Below, piece by piece: positions 1 through 8,836 of a stretch of 64,000 nucleotides of DNA (position 1 is its first letter; each line of letters starts with the position of its first letter). The translations under genes were made by a program, and so were the position numbers. Source of the stretch: Paraburkholderia dilworthii (GTDB lineage Bacteria > Pseudomonadota > Gammaproteobacteria > Burkholderiales > Burkholderiaceae); NCBI RefSeq assembly GCF_000472525.1, contig NZ_AWZT01000008.1:62210-126209 (forward strand). The letters run 5' to 3'. The notes beneath the pieces were generated by a model. It made no database searches. It was not told the DNA's origin and was given only the letters and a program-made list of their open reading frames with translations.

Positions 1-2
1 TG

Positions 3-2432
3 CTTGCCCCGGTGTTCACCACCAAAGCCGAATTCAAACTGGGCCCGAGCGTCTACGACGGCCTGCCGCTAACCGGCGGCGGCACCGTGCAACTGGCGGG
101 CTCGCGGATTCTGCCGAGCCGCGCGAACCTGTCGGTGGCGGGCAACCAGGTGGATTTGCAAGGCAGCTTCGGCGCGCGCGGCGACCGCTTGCGCTTCCAT
201 ATCGACGCACCGGCGCTCGAGCGCCTCGGCTTCGGCCTCGCTGGGCTCGTCGCTGCCGACGGCGACCTCACCGGCTCATTCGAGCATCCGAATGTGGTGC
301 TGAACTACAAGGCCGACAGCGTCGTGTTGAGCAGCAACCGCATCGGCCATGCGGAAGGTCATGCGGAACTGCGCGACGGCGCGAACGGCCCGCTCGTCTT
401 CACGACGGACGCCCGCAACGTGAGCGCGGGCGGCGTCGATCTTGCCACACTCACAGCGCGTCTGACCGGCACGCGCGCCAGTCATTCGCTCGAAGCCACA
501 GCTACGGGCAAGCTGCAGGACCGTCCGCTGGATCTGACGCTCGCGGCCAACGGCAAGCTCACCGAAGCGCGCGACGGCACTCATTGGGATGGTACGGTGA
601 CGCGTCTGCAAAACCGCGGCACACCCGCCTTGAACCTCGAGTCGCCGCTTGCGGTGAGCGCGGGGCCGCGCCGCCTGACGCTCGGCGCGACACGATTGAC
701 GCTCGAAGGCGCGGTGCTGAGCCTCAAGTCATTCGCGTTCGACCACGGCAAGGTTCAATCGGCGGGCAGTCTGACCGGCATTTCGGTCGCGCGTCTGCAG
801 GACTTGCGGCACGAGATCACCGGCACGCCGCCGGCCGTCAAAACCGATTTGATATTCGACGGCGACTGGGACTTCGCGCTCGGCAGCACCGCGAGCGGTC
901 ATATCCAGCTGAAGCGCCGCAGCGGCGACGTTACGGTTGAGATCGGCCGCGGGCTGGCGTCGCTGGGTATTACGGATATCGCCGCGCGCGCCGAGTTCAG
1001 CGGCGGCAATCGCCTGAACGCGACGGTGCATGCGCAGGCGAGCCGTATCGGCGTGATCGACGCCGATGCGCACACCACGCTCGTCGCGCGCGACGGCTTT
1101 CTCACCGTCAACGAGGAGGGCGCGCTTACCGGCAATGTCAACGCGAATGTGCCGTCGCTGAAAACGACCGGCGGGCTGTTCGGTCCGAGCTATCTGCTCG
1201 ACGGCCATCTTGCGCTCAAGCTCGCGCTCGGCGGGACGGTGGCGAGACCTAACCTGACCGGCTCACTGCTCGGCGACGAACTCTCCGCCACGCTCGTCGA
1301 TCAGGGCGTGCAGTTGAAGGACGGCGTCGTACGCATCGCGCTGTCGCAAAACCTCGTGGACTTCCAGCAGGTCGAGTTTCACGGCGCGAGCGGCACATTG
1401 CGGGCGACCGGCCGCGTGCGTCTCGACGGCGCGCAACCGGATCTGACCGCGAGCATCGTCGCGGACAAGCTCGAACTCTTTGCCGCGCCGGATCGCAATT
1501 TGTCGCTGACGGGCAGCGCTAGCGTCGCCAACGCGGGCGCGCAGGGCGGCATGGCGATCAACGGCAAATTCGTCGTCGATCACGCGCTGTTCGATATGCC
1601 GGAGCAATCGGCGCCCAAGCTCGGCGACGACGTGGTGGTCGTGCGCCCTGACGGCACCGTGGCCGGCGAGCGGCCACGGCCGGTGCCGGGCACCAATAAG
1701 CCGATCGGCCCGTTCGCGCCGCGCGCGAACATCGACATCGGCCTCGGCAACAGCTTCCGCTTTCGCGGGCAAGGCGCCGACCTCGGCCTGACCGGCACCA
1801 TTACCGCGATGAGCGCGCCGAACCTGCCGCTGCGCGCAGTTGGCAACGTACGTGTGACGCCGGGCTCGACCTACACGGCATTCGGCCGCAAGCTCAATAT
1901 CGAGAACGGCTTCTTTACATTCAACGGTCCAGTGGCGAATCCCGGCATCAACATTCTGGCCATGCGCCGCAATCAGCAGGTGGAGGCAGGCGTGCAGGTG
2001 ACGGGCACGGTGAACTTCCCGGTCGCGAAGCTCGTGTCCGAGCCGAACGTGCCGGATAACGAAAAGCTCTCGTGGCTGCTGTTTGGCCACGGCACGGATC
2101 AGGGCAACAACCTCGGTCAGCAGAGCACGATGACAACGGCGCTCGCGCTACTCGGCAGCGCGAGCGGCAAGCGGATTGCGCAGACTTTCGGTCTCGACGA
2201 GTTTTCGATTGGCCGCAGCGAAGTCGGGCTGACCGATCCGCAGGTCGTGATGGTGTCGAAGGCGATCAACGAATGGCTCGTGATCGGCTACGAGCAGGGG
2301 CTGCAATCGGCGAGCAATGCGATCAAGGCGACGGTCAACCTGACGCGCTACTGGTCGGTCGCGGCCTATGGCGGCACCTTCGACGGACTCGAGCTGCTCT
2401 ATACGCGGCGCTACGACCGGATCAAGTGGTGA
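3..2432 (+). CDS. tamB: Translocation/assembly module protein TamB (3' part)
   Basis: The reading frame is already open at the left edge, so this is the C-terminal ~810 residues of a larger protein and the true start lies outside the window. It is a long, repetitive beta-rich protein with many Asn/Gly/Asp turns and ends in the DUF490/TamB C-terminal domain (segments such as NIDIGLGNSFRFRGQGADL, LLFGHGTDQGNNLGQQ and the terminal YTRRYDRIKW). TamB is an inner-membrane-anchored periplasm-spanning protein that works with the outer-membrane protein TamA in envelope assembly and, in current models, lipid transport. tamA would be expected just upstream. The gene converges on metG. Identity is secure; only the N-terminus is missing. 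Confidence 0.92.
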   Translation, partial: LAPVFTTKAEFKLGPSVYDGLPLTGGGTVQLAGSRILPSRANLSVAGNQVDLQGSFGARGDRLRFHIDAPALERLGFGLAGLVAADGDLTGSFEHPNVVLNYKADSVVLSSNRIGHAEGHAELRDGANGPLVFTTDARNVSAGGVDLATLTARLTGTRASHSLEATATGKLQDRPLDLTLAANGKLTEARDGTHWDGTVTRLQNRGTPALNLESPLAVSAGPRRLTLGATRLTLEGAVLSLKSFAFDHGKVQSAGSLTGISVARLQDLRHEITGTPPAVKTDLIFDGDWDFALGSTASGHIQLKRRSGDVTVEIGRGLASLGITDIAARAEFSGGNRLNATVHAQASRIGVIDADAHTTLVARDGFLTVNEEGALTGNVNANVPSLKTTGGLFGPSYLLDGHLALKLALGGTVARPNLTGSLLGDELSATLVDQGVQLKDGVVRIALSQNLVDFQQVEFHGASGTLRATGRVRLDGAQPDLTASIVADKLELFAAPDRNLSLTGSASVANAGAQGGMAINGKFVVDHALFDMPEQSAPKLGDDVVVVRPDGTVAGERPRPVPGTNKPIGPFAPRANIDIGLGNSFRFRGQGADLGLTGTITAMSAPNLPLRAVGNVRVTPGSTYTAFGRKLNIENGFFTFNGPVANPGINILAMRRNQQVEAGVQVTGTVNFPVAKLVSEPNVPDNEKLSWLLFGHGTDQGNNLGQQSTMTTALALLGSASGKRIAQTFGLDEFSIGRSEVGLTDPQVVMVSKAINEWLVIGYEQGLQSASNAIKATVNLTRYWSVAAYGGTFDGLELLYTRRYDRIKW

Positions 2433-2501
2433 CGTGCTTCGGGCGGCGCGGGCTGTCCTGGACAGTGCAATGCCCTGCGCATAAAGAGAAGCAGCAGGCG
2501 C

Positions 2502-2534
2502 AAAAAAACGGCACGCCTTTTACAGCGTGCCGTT
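2502..2534 (-). terminator. Rho-independent terminator of metG
   Basis: The 10-bp arms 2507-2516 and 2525-2534 are perfect inverted repeats around an 8-nt loop. Read on the minus strand, the hairpin is followed by a run of seven T (2508-2502). It lies 40 bases beyond the metG stop, between the convergent tamB and metG genes. Confidence 0.85.
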
Positions 2535-2573
2535 GTGCTTGTTGCGGTTAAACCCTGGATAGGCGTTTGCGCG

Positions 2574-4712
2574 TTACTTCACCCGCATGCCCGGCTTTGC
2601 GCCGCTGTGCGGTTCGAGCACGTAAAGGCCGGGTTCCGCTTTCTCGTCCGCCGCCGATGCCGCCAGCACCATGCCTTCCGACAGGCCAAACTTCATCTTG
2701 CGCGGCGCGAGGTTCGCGACCATCACCGTCAGCTTGCCGATGAGCTGCTCCGGCTGATATGCCGACTTGATGCCGGAAAACACGTTGCGCGTTTTTTCCT
2801 CGCCGACATCCAGCGTGAGTTGCAGCAGCTTGTCCGAACCTTCGACCGCCTTGCAGTCGACGATCTTTGCCACGCGCAGATCGATCTTCGCGAAGTCGTC
2901 GATCGAGATGACTTCGGGCGTTTCGTCCTTGCCCGCCGCGGCGGTCTTCGCAGCCTTCGACCTGGCGTTGGTATCCGCGCCCGGTGCGCCCGCTTCCGGC
3001 GTGGCTTGCAGCGAGTCGCGATTGGCCGCGAGCAAAGTTTCGATCTGCTTCGGATCGACGCGCGTCATCAGATGCTTGTATGCATTGATCGGACGCGCCG
3101 AACTGAGCGGCACGTCGGCGTCGGCCCAGACGAGCGGCTCGATGCCGAGGAACGCTTCGACCGCTTCCGCGAGCTTCGGCAGCACCGGCTTGAGCGCAAG
3201 CGACAGCAGGCGGAACGCCTCGATGCTCACGCTGCAGGTTTCGTGCAGCGCGACGGCGTTCGCCGGGTCTTTCGCCTGATCCCAAGGCTTGGCCGTGTCG
3301 ACGTAGGCGTTGACCGTATCCGCCAGTTCCATCGTCTGACGCAGCGCACGGTTGTACTCGCGGGCCTCGTAGTTCGCGGCGATGTGCGGCACGGCGGCGC
3401 GCAGCGACGCAAGCAGCGGATGCTGCATCGCGCTGTCCTGCACGCGGCCGTCAAAGCGTTTCATCAGGAAACCCGCGGCGCGGCTCGCGATATTCACGTA
3501 CTTGCCGACCAGATCGCTGTTCACACGCGCCTGGAAGTCGTCGAGGTTCAGGTCGAGGTCTTCCATCGTGCTGTTCAGCTTGGCCGCGAAGTAGTAGCGC
3601 AGCCATTCCGGATTGAGCCCCGTATCGATCACGCTTTGTGCAGTGATGAACGTGCCGCGCGACTTCGACATCTTCGCGCCGTCCACGGTCAGAAAGCCGT
3701 GCGCGAACACGTTGGTCGGCGTGCGGTGGCCGGAAAACTCGAGCATGGCCGGCCAGAACAGCGTGTGGAAATACAAAATGTCCTTGCCGATGAAGTGATA
3801 CTGCTCGGCCTTCGAGCCTTGCCGAACCCACGCGTCGAAGTCTAGCCCGCGCTTTGCCGCGAGGTTCTTGAAGCTCGCGTAGTAGCCGACTGGTGCATCC
3901 AGCCACACGTAGAAATACTTGCCCGGCGCGCCCGGAATTTCAAAGCCGAAATACGGCGCGTCGCGCGAAATGTCCCAGTCGGCGAGCTTGGCTTCGCCGG
4001 CGTCGCCGAGCCACTCGCGCATCTTGTTGGTCGCTTCCGGCTGGGCGAGGCCGCCCACCCACGCGCGCAGGAAGTTCTCGCAGCGTGGGTCGGACAGGCG
4101 GAAGAAATAATGCGTCGAGGTCTTGCGAATCGGCGTGGCGCCCGAGACTACCGAATACGGATTGAGCAGTTCGGTGGGCTGATAGGTCGAGCCGCATACT
4201 TCGCAGCTGTCGCCGTACTGGTCCTTCGCGCCGCATTTCGGGCATTCGCCCTTGATGAAGCGGTCCGGCAGGAACATTTCCTTGACCGGATCGTACGCCT
4301 GCTCGATATCGCGCGCCTCGATGAGGCCGGCTTCCTTCAGCGCGAGGTAGACGTTCTCGCTCAGCACGCGGTTCTCTTCGGAATCGGTCGAATAATAGTT
4401 GTCGAACGAAATGCCGAAGCTGTCGAAATCCCGCTTGTGCTCCTGCCACACGCGGTCGATCAGCTGCTTCGGCGTCAAGCCTTCCTTTTCCGCGCGCAGC
4501 ATGATTGGCGTGCCGTGCGTGTCGTCGGCGCCCACGTAGTAGACCTCGTGCCCGTGCATTCGCAGCGCGCGGACCCAGATATCCGTCTGGATATATTCGA
4601 CCAGATGGCCAATATGAATTTGCCCGTTCGCATACGGAAGGGCCGACGTGACGAGAATCTGGCGGCGGCCCGACGGCGTGCCTGCGAGGAGATCGTTTGC
4701 GGGTGCTGACAT
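2574..4712 (-). CDS. metG: Methionine--tRNA ligase
   Basis: Charges tRNA-Met with methionine in the cytoplasm. The 712-residue protein has the class I signature HIGH at residues 33-36 and KMSKS near residue 346. A zinc-binding knuckle ([19 protein letters not shown]) lies in the connective peptide. A C-terminal tRNA-binding (EMAP/Trbp111-like) domain covers roughly the last 110 residues ([20 protein letters not shown]). Length fits the long MetG type with the dimerising C-terminal domain. An Ala/Lys-rich linker separates the catalytic body from that domain. The start is the ATG at 4710-4712. The gene is monocistronic and ends at a strong hairpin. Confidence 0.98.
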   Translation of the reverse strand: MSAPANDLLAGTPSGRRQILVTSALPYANGQIHIGHLVEYIQTDIWVRALRMHGHEVYYVGADDTHGTPIMLRAEKEGLTPKQLIDRVWQEHKRDFDSFGISFDNYYSTDSEENRVLSENVYLALKEAGLIEARDIEQAYDPVKEMFLPDRFIKGECPKCGAKDQYGDSCEVCGSTYQPTELLNPYSVVSGATPIRKTSTHYFFRLSDPRCENFLRAWVGGLAQPEATNKMREWLGDAGEAKLADWDISRDAPYFGFEIPGAPGKYFYVWLDAPVGYYASFKNLAAKRGLDFDAWVRQGSKAEQYHFIGKDILYFHTLFWPAMLEFSGHRTPTNVFAHGFLTVDGAKMSKSRGTFITAQSVIDTGLNPEWLRYYFAAKLNSTMEDLDLNLDDFQARVNSDLVGKYVNIASRAAGFLMKRFDGRVQDSAMQHPLLASLRAAVPHIAANYEAREYNRALRQTMELADTVNAYVDTAKPWDQAKDPANAVALHETCSVSIEAFRLLSLALKPVLPKLAEAVEAFLGIEPLVWADADVPLSSARPINAYKHLMTRVDPKQIETLLAANRDSLQATPEAGAPGADTNARSKAAKTAAAGKDETPEVISIDDFAKIDLRVAKIVDCKAVEGSDKLLQLTLDVGEEKTRNVFSGIKSAYQPEQLIGKLTVMVANLAPRKMKFGLSEGMVLAASAADEKAEPGLYVLEPHSGAKPGMRVK

Positions 4713-5116
4713 AAGGATGGTGGGAGCCTGCGGTGGGACGAAAGGTCGATTCTAGCAGGGCGCCCGCGCGCGGGCTGCCGCGCGGTGGCTACTTTGCCGC
4801 GCTGCATTGGGCGGTGCGAAAAGCGAGCGCCCAAAAAAAACCGGGGCGATTAACCCCGGAGCAACAACGACAAGAGGAGAATGGTAACGCGGCGGCTTCG
4901 CCAGCCACGTACCGTAAAGAAAGACAGCGGATTTTCGGGAGAGTTCGATAATTTTTCGCCCTCGCGAGAAAATTTCCGCGCTGCATTTTTTACGGCTTCG
5001 TCACTACCGGGCCGTCGGCCAGAAGTTAACCGGACCGGCGACGCCGGTCAGGCCAGCAGGCCGACGCTGTGCGCCTCCGGCCCCCAATTTCCCTGCGCGT
5101 GTGTCGCGCGTTGCCG
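4713..5116. other. Intergenic region metG-OmpA-like gene
   Basis: No convincing gene lies in these 404 bases. They should hold the metG promoter and the 3' untranslated region of the minus-strand OmpA-like gene, whose likely terminator is annotated separately. Short open frames here lack ribosome sites and family-like composition. Confidence 0.6.
4833..4859 (-). terminator. Terminator, probably of the OmpA-like lipoprotein gene
   Basis: The stem CCGGGG (4841-4846) pairs with CCCCGG (4854-4859) across a 7-nt loop. On the minus strand it is followed by eight T (4840-4833). It sits about 260 bases past the stop of the 5117-5770 gene, so the transcript would have a long 3' untranslated region. 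Confidence 0.7.
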
Positions 5117-5770
5117 TTACTGCGTGGTGTGCTGAGCCGTGGCGCGCAGATAGATTTCCACGCGACGGTTAGCTGCACGACCGGCTTCCGTATTGTTGTC
5201 GGCGATCGGCTGGTTCTGGCCCATGCCTTCTGCCGACAGACGCTGCGGCGCGACGCCGCGTTGCGCGAGGTAGCCCGTCACGCTTTGCGCGCGATTGACC
5301 GACAGCGTCTGGTTATAAGCCGGCTGGCCGGTGCTATCCGTATGGCCGACCACTTGAGCGACCACCTCCGGATTCTGCTGCAGCGTTTGCGTCAGCTGAT
5401 CCAGCACCGGCGCGAACGACGGCTTGATCGCGTAGCTGTTGGTGTCGAACGTGACCGAACTCGGAATGTTCAGCTTGAGCGAGCCGTCCGGCTGCTCGGT
5501 GATCTGCGTGCCGGTGCCCTTGGTGGCGCCCGACAGCTTGTTATGAATGGCTTGCCAGTTGTAGCCGGTGATGCCGCCCACCGCAGCGCCGACGCCGGCG
5601 CCAATCGCCGCGCCCTTGCCGCCGCCGAAAATCGCGCCCAGCGCCGCGCCGGTGCCGGCGCCCACGCCCGTACCAACGGCCGTGTTGGTGCCCTGTTGGC
5701 TAGCGCAGCCTGCCAGCACGGAGCCGGCAACGGCCAGAACGGCCAGGCGAGTCATGATTTTTGCATTCAT
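5117..5770 (-). CDS. OmpA-family lipoprotein with glycine-zipper
   Basis: The 217-residue protein starts with a lipoprotein signal peptide (MNAKIMTRLAVLAVAGSVLAG, then C). A Gly/Ala-rich glycine-zipper segment at about residues 30-75 (GTGVGAGTGAALGAIFGGG) is likely to insert in or cross a membrane. The C-terminal half is an OmpA peptidoglycan-binding domain (SVTFDTNSYAIKP, VVGHTDSTGQPAYN, NRAQSVTGYLAQRGV, ANRRVEIYL). It probably tethers the outer membrane to peptidoglycan. The open frame extends upstream, but the ATG at 5768-5770 is preceded by GAGAGGAA at good spacing and begins the signal peptide, which fixes the start. This is the YiaD/YfiB-like architecture common in Burkholderiales. Confidence 0.92.
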   Translation of the reverse strand: MNAKIMTRLAVLAVAGSVLAGCASQQGTNTAVGTGVGAGTGAALGAIFGGGKGAAIGAGVGAAVGGITGYNWQAIHNKLSGATKGTGTQITEQPDGSLKLNIPSSVTFDTNSYAIKPSFAPVLDQLTQTLQQNPEVVAQVVGHTDSTGQPAYNQTLSVNRAQSVTGYLAQRGVAPQRLSAEGMGQNQPIADNNTEAGRAANRRVEIYLRATAQHTTQ

Positions 5771-6156
5771 TTTTAATTCCTCTCGAGTGAAGCGAACAAC
5801 GCGCATAAAGCGCGCAAGTAAAGCATTCCATAGTGTTAAGCCTAGGCGGCGAACGCCACGGCAGCAAAGCAGACTGCTCGTCAATACGAGAAACGCAGGC
5901 GGAAAACGCAGGCGGAAACCCAAAGCCGTTCTTCAGTCCCGGTCCGACAGTGAAGAAGGGTCTTCCGGCAGCGCTCGACGCGAGCCACTACAATAAAGCC
6001 TGGCGCACGCAGCGATGCGGCCCCACGGCGGTTCGCCTGCCCGAAGGGTGCCCGGCACGCCTGGTTTTCGCAATGCTGCCTAACAATTTCTTGCAATTTC
6101 CGGCGCGTGGCCGAGACTTCGATCCGCCGCGCCGCGGGGTTCCCCTTGGAGTGTCA
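5771..6156. other. Divergent intergenic region before mrp
   Basis: This 386-base region separates the minus-strand OmpA-like gene from mrp. It must carry both promoters, but no strong -35/-10 pair stands out. A short near-repeat (AAACGCAGGCGG twice, around 5889-5915) is present. No gene is supported. Confidence 0.5.
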
Positions 6157-7245
6157 ATGAGTATCGATCGGGCTTTGGTCGACGCTGCCCTCGCAGCCGT
6201 CACTGACTCCAACACCGGCCGGCCGTATGCCGCTGCCAGGAACATTAAAAACGTCGCCGTGGAGGGTGACACGGTTAGCGTCGCAGTGGTACTCGGCTAT
6301 CCGGCCATGCGTCAGTTCGACGCTATCCGCAAGCAGTTCGCCGACGCGTTGCGGACCGTGCCCGGCGTGGCGCAGGTGCACATCCAGGTGTCGCAGGAAA
6401 TTGCCGCGCATACGGTGCAGCGCGGCGTGAAACTCTTGCCGAACGTTAAAAATATCGTGGCCGTTGCGTCGGGCAAGGGCGGCGTCGGCAAGAGCACGAC
6501 TGCCGTGAACCTCGCGCTAGCGCTGGCTAGCGAGGGCGCGTCGGTCGGCATACTGGACGCCGATATCTACGGACCGTCGCTGCCCTTGATGCTCGGCATC
6601 GAAGGGCGCCCCGAATCGCCGGACGAGAAGACCATGAATCCGATGACGGGCCACGGCTTGCAGGCCAACTCCATCGGCTTTCTGATCGAGCAGGATAACC
6701 CGATGGTGTGGCGCGGCCCGATGGCCACGTCCGCGCTCGAACAACTGCTGCGGCAGACGAACTGGCGCGATCTGGATTACCTGATCGTCGACATGCCGCC
6801 GGGCACCGGCGACATTCAATTGACGCTCTCGCAACGCGTGCCCGTGACCGGCGCCGTGATCGTCACGACACCGCAGGACATCGCGCTGCTCGACGCACGC
6901 AAAGGCTTGAAAATGTTCGAGAAAGTCGGCATTCCGATTCTCGGCATCGTCGAGAATATGGCCATGCATATCTGCTCGAATTGCGGCCACGAAGAGCATA
7001 TTTTCGGCTCGGGAGGCGGCGGGCGCATGGGCAAGGAGTATGGCGTCGACGTGCTCGGCAGCCTGCCGCTCGACATTGCGATTCGCGAGCAGACCGACTC
7101 CGGCCGACCGACCGTCGCGGCCGATCCGCAAGGGCGCATCGCGGAAATCTACCGCTCGATCGCGCGTAAGATGGCGGTTCATATTGCCGAGCGCGCCCGC
7201 GACATGACTTCGAAGTTTCCCAACATCGTCGTGCAAAACACCTGA
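6157..7245 (+). CDS. apbC: Iron-sulfur cluster carrier protein ApbC/Mrp
   Basis: This is a 362-residue P-loop ATPase of the Mrp/NBP35 family that binds and transfers [4Fe-4S] clusters to apoproteins in the cytoplasm. The N-terminal ~90 residues form a MIP18/DUF59-type domain. The deviant Walker A motif GKGGVGKST is at residues 106-114. Other signatures are DADIYGPSLP, DYLIVDMPPGTGD and the cluster-ligand motif CSNC near residue 273. The open frame extends 108 codons upstream, but the ATG at 6157 is chosen because TTGGAG precedes it at 6146 and family homology begins at this Met. Confidence 0.95.
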   Translation: MSIDRALVDAALAAVTDSNTGRPYAAARNIKNVAVEGDTVSVAVVLGYPAMRQFDAIRKQFADALRTVPGVAQVHIQVSQEIAAHTVQRGVKLLPNVKNIVAVASGKGGVGKSTTAVNLALALASEGASVGILDADIYGPSLPLMLGIEGRPESPDEKTMNPMTGHGLQANSIGFLIEQDNPMVWRGPMATSALEQLLRQTNWRDLDYLIVDMPPGTGDIQLTLSQRVPVTGAVIVTTPQDIALLDARKGLKMFEKVGIPILGIVENMAMHICSNCGHEEHIFGSGGGGRMGKEYGVDVLGSLPLDIAIREQTDSGRPTVAADPQGRIAEIYRSIARKMAVHIAERARDMTSKFPNIVVQNT

Positions 7246-7375
7246 CGAACCGTTCCAGCGACGGGCAGCGGCGGGGCCGGAGCGTCTATTTGCGGCAGGT
7301 CTCGCGGTATCATGTCGACTTCACAGGTTCGGCCCGGCGGCCGCAGGGGCGGCCGCCAGCCGGCAAGAGGATCGC

Positions 7376-7909
7376 ATGGGAAAACGAATCGACGGGCAGG
7401 CGGTGCATGCCTTCATCGTCCTCGCTGCCAGCAGTGTGCTGTTATGCGGCTGCAGCGCCTTCCTGAGACCACAGGAAAAGCGCGCCGACGCGCAGTTGCT
7501 GCCCACCGTGGGCAATCAGGCGCGCGGCCTCGTTACGTTCATCGAGCGCTCGGATGGCGTGCAGGTCACCTACAATCTCGCGGGCTTGCCGCCCAATAGC
7601 GATCACGCGCTGCAAGTTCATGAGCGCGGCGACTGCAACGCCACCGACGGCTCCAGCGCCGGCCAGGTGTTCTCGCCAGCCGCTGAGCGCCTGAAAGCGG
7701 GCGCGCGCGTGGAAGGCGATCTCGGCAACATTCATGCGGATGCAAACGGCGTGGCGACGGGTTTCATCGTTGCTCCAGATGTGTCGCTCGACGGTATCCG
7801 CTCGGTCCTGCAGCGTGCGGTGCTGCTGCACCACGACGCAACCGACCCCTACGCCTATCCGCAGCATGGCGCGGGTCCCGCGCTTGCTTGCGGTTTGATC
7901 CGCCAATGA
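7376..7909 (+). CDS. Cu/Zn superoxide dismutase-like lipoprotein, degenerate metal site
   Basis: This 177-residue protein has a lipoprotein signal ending in VLLCG-C (about residue 25) and a SodC-like beta fold. Recognisable SodC landmarks are HALQVHERGDCNA, LGNIHADANG and the C-terminal GAGPALACGLI. Several hallmark residues differ from the usual family. The AGGHFNP segment that carries the bridging His is replaced by AGQVFSP, and the region after LHHDATDPY lacks the usual GGDD context. It may therefore have lost full dismutase activity and act as a copper-binding or structural protein; this is inferred from motifs only. AAGAGG lies 5 bases before the ATG. It stands alone between mrp and dcd. 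Confidence 0.82.
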   Translation: MGKRIDGQAVHAFIVLAASSVLLCGCSAFLRPQEKRADAQLLPTVGNQARGLVTFIERSDGVQVTYNLAGLPPNSDHALQVHERGDCNATDGSSAGQVFSPAAERLKAGARVEGDLGNIHADANGVATGFIVAPDVSLDGIRSVLQRAVLLHHDATDPYAYPQHGAGPALACGLIRQ

Positions 7910-8179
7910 GCGATTGCAGGGCCGTTGCGACGCGTTGCCACGCGTCGCCCTCCGCGGCCGGTATGTGCGGCAGCATTCTCGTGATCGCGTAAAATAAGCG
8001 CCTTTCGCCGCGGTGCCCGGGCGGCCGCCTTTATCTGGCGCTCCGCTGAGGTAACCCGAGGTTGAGCGAGCCATTCAGGCCGATCCGGCGTCAGCGGGAA
8101 ATCGAGCCGCAACGTGCCCGGCACACACCGGGTTGTTATCCGTCACACACCTGTTATTCACGTCGAGCAGCGTTCACCT

Positions 8180-8749
8180 ATGACCATCAAATCCGATAAG
8201 TGGATCCGGCGCATGGCCGAGTCGCACAAAATGATCGAGCCGTTCGTGCCCGATCAGGTTCGCGTCTCAGAAGACGGCCGGAAGATTGTCAGCTACGGCA
8301 CATCGAGCTACGGCTACGACATTCGCTGCGCCGACGAATTCAAGATCTTCACCAACATCAACTCGACCATCGTCGATCCAAAGAATTTCGACGAGAAATC
8401 GTTCGTGGATTTCAAGGGCGACGTCTGCATCATCCCGCCGAATTCGTTCGCGCTCGCCCGCACCGTCGAGTATTTCCGCATTCCCCGCTCGGTGCTCACC
8501 GTGTGTCTCGGCAAGTCCACTTATGCGCGCTGCGGCATCATCGTGAACGTCACGCCGTTCGAGCCGGAATGGGAAGGCCATGTCACGCTCGAATTCTCGA
8601 ATACGACACCTTTGCCTGCGAAAATCTACGCGAACGAAGGCGTCGCCCAGGTGCTGTTTTTCGAAAGCGACGAGATTTGTGAAACGTCGTACGCGGATCG
8701 CGGCGGCAAATATCAAGGTCAGCACGGCGTCACGTTGCCGAAGACGTGA
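8180..8749 (+). CDS. dcd: dCTP deaminase
   Basis: Converts dCTP to dUTP and ammonia, feeding dUTPase and thymidylate synthesis. At 189 residues it has the standard length for a proteobacterial Dcd. Family motifs are present: [16 protein letters not shown] near the N-terminus, [14 protein letters not shown] [19 protein letters not shown] in the middle, and [21 protein letters not shown] with the catalytic Glu. The frame is open further upstream, but the ATG at 8180 begins the conserved [10 protein letters not shown]. The 270 bases before it hold no other gene I can support. Confidence 0.97.
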   Translation: MTIKSDKWIRRMAESHKMIEPFVPDQVRVSEDGRKIVSYGTSSYGYDIRCADEFKIFTNINSTIVDPKNFDEKSFVDFKGDVCIIPPNSFALARTVEYFRIPRSVLTVCLGKSTYARCGIIVNVTPFEPEWEGHVTLEFSNTTPLPAKIYANEGVAQVLFFESDEICETSYADRGGKYQGQHGVTLPKT

Positions 8750-8785
8750 CGTCGGCAGCGCATTGACCCACCAGATACACAGGGT

Positions 8786-8824
8786 GACCGCTGCAATCTA
8801 TCCAGTGCAGCGGTCGTTCTTTTT
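8786..8824 (+). terminator. Terminator-like hairpin between dcd and the decarboxylase gene
   Basis: Perfect 10-bp arms (8786-8795 and 8806-8815) enclose a 10-nt loop and are followed by GTTCTTTTTGG. The U-tract runs directly into the GGAGA ribosome site of the gene starting at 8837, so the element could act as an attenuator for that gene as well as a dcd terminator. Confidence 0.75.
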
Positions 8825-8836
8825 GGAGAATCGCCC

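Noticed and set aside
2535..3845. 436-codon open frame opposite metG
   Set aside because: Overlaps the conserved metG coding sequence entirely and lacks recognisable motifs.
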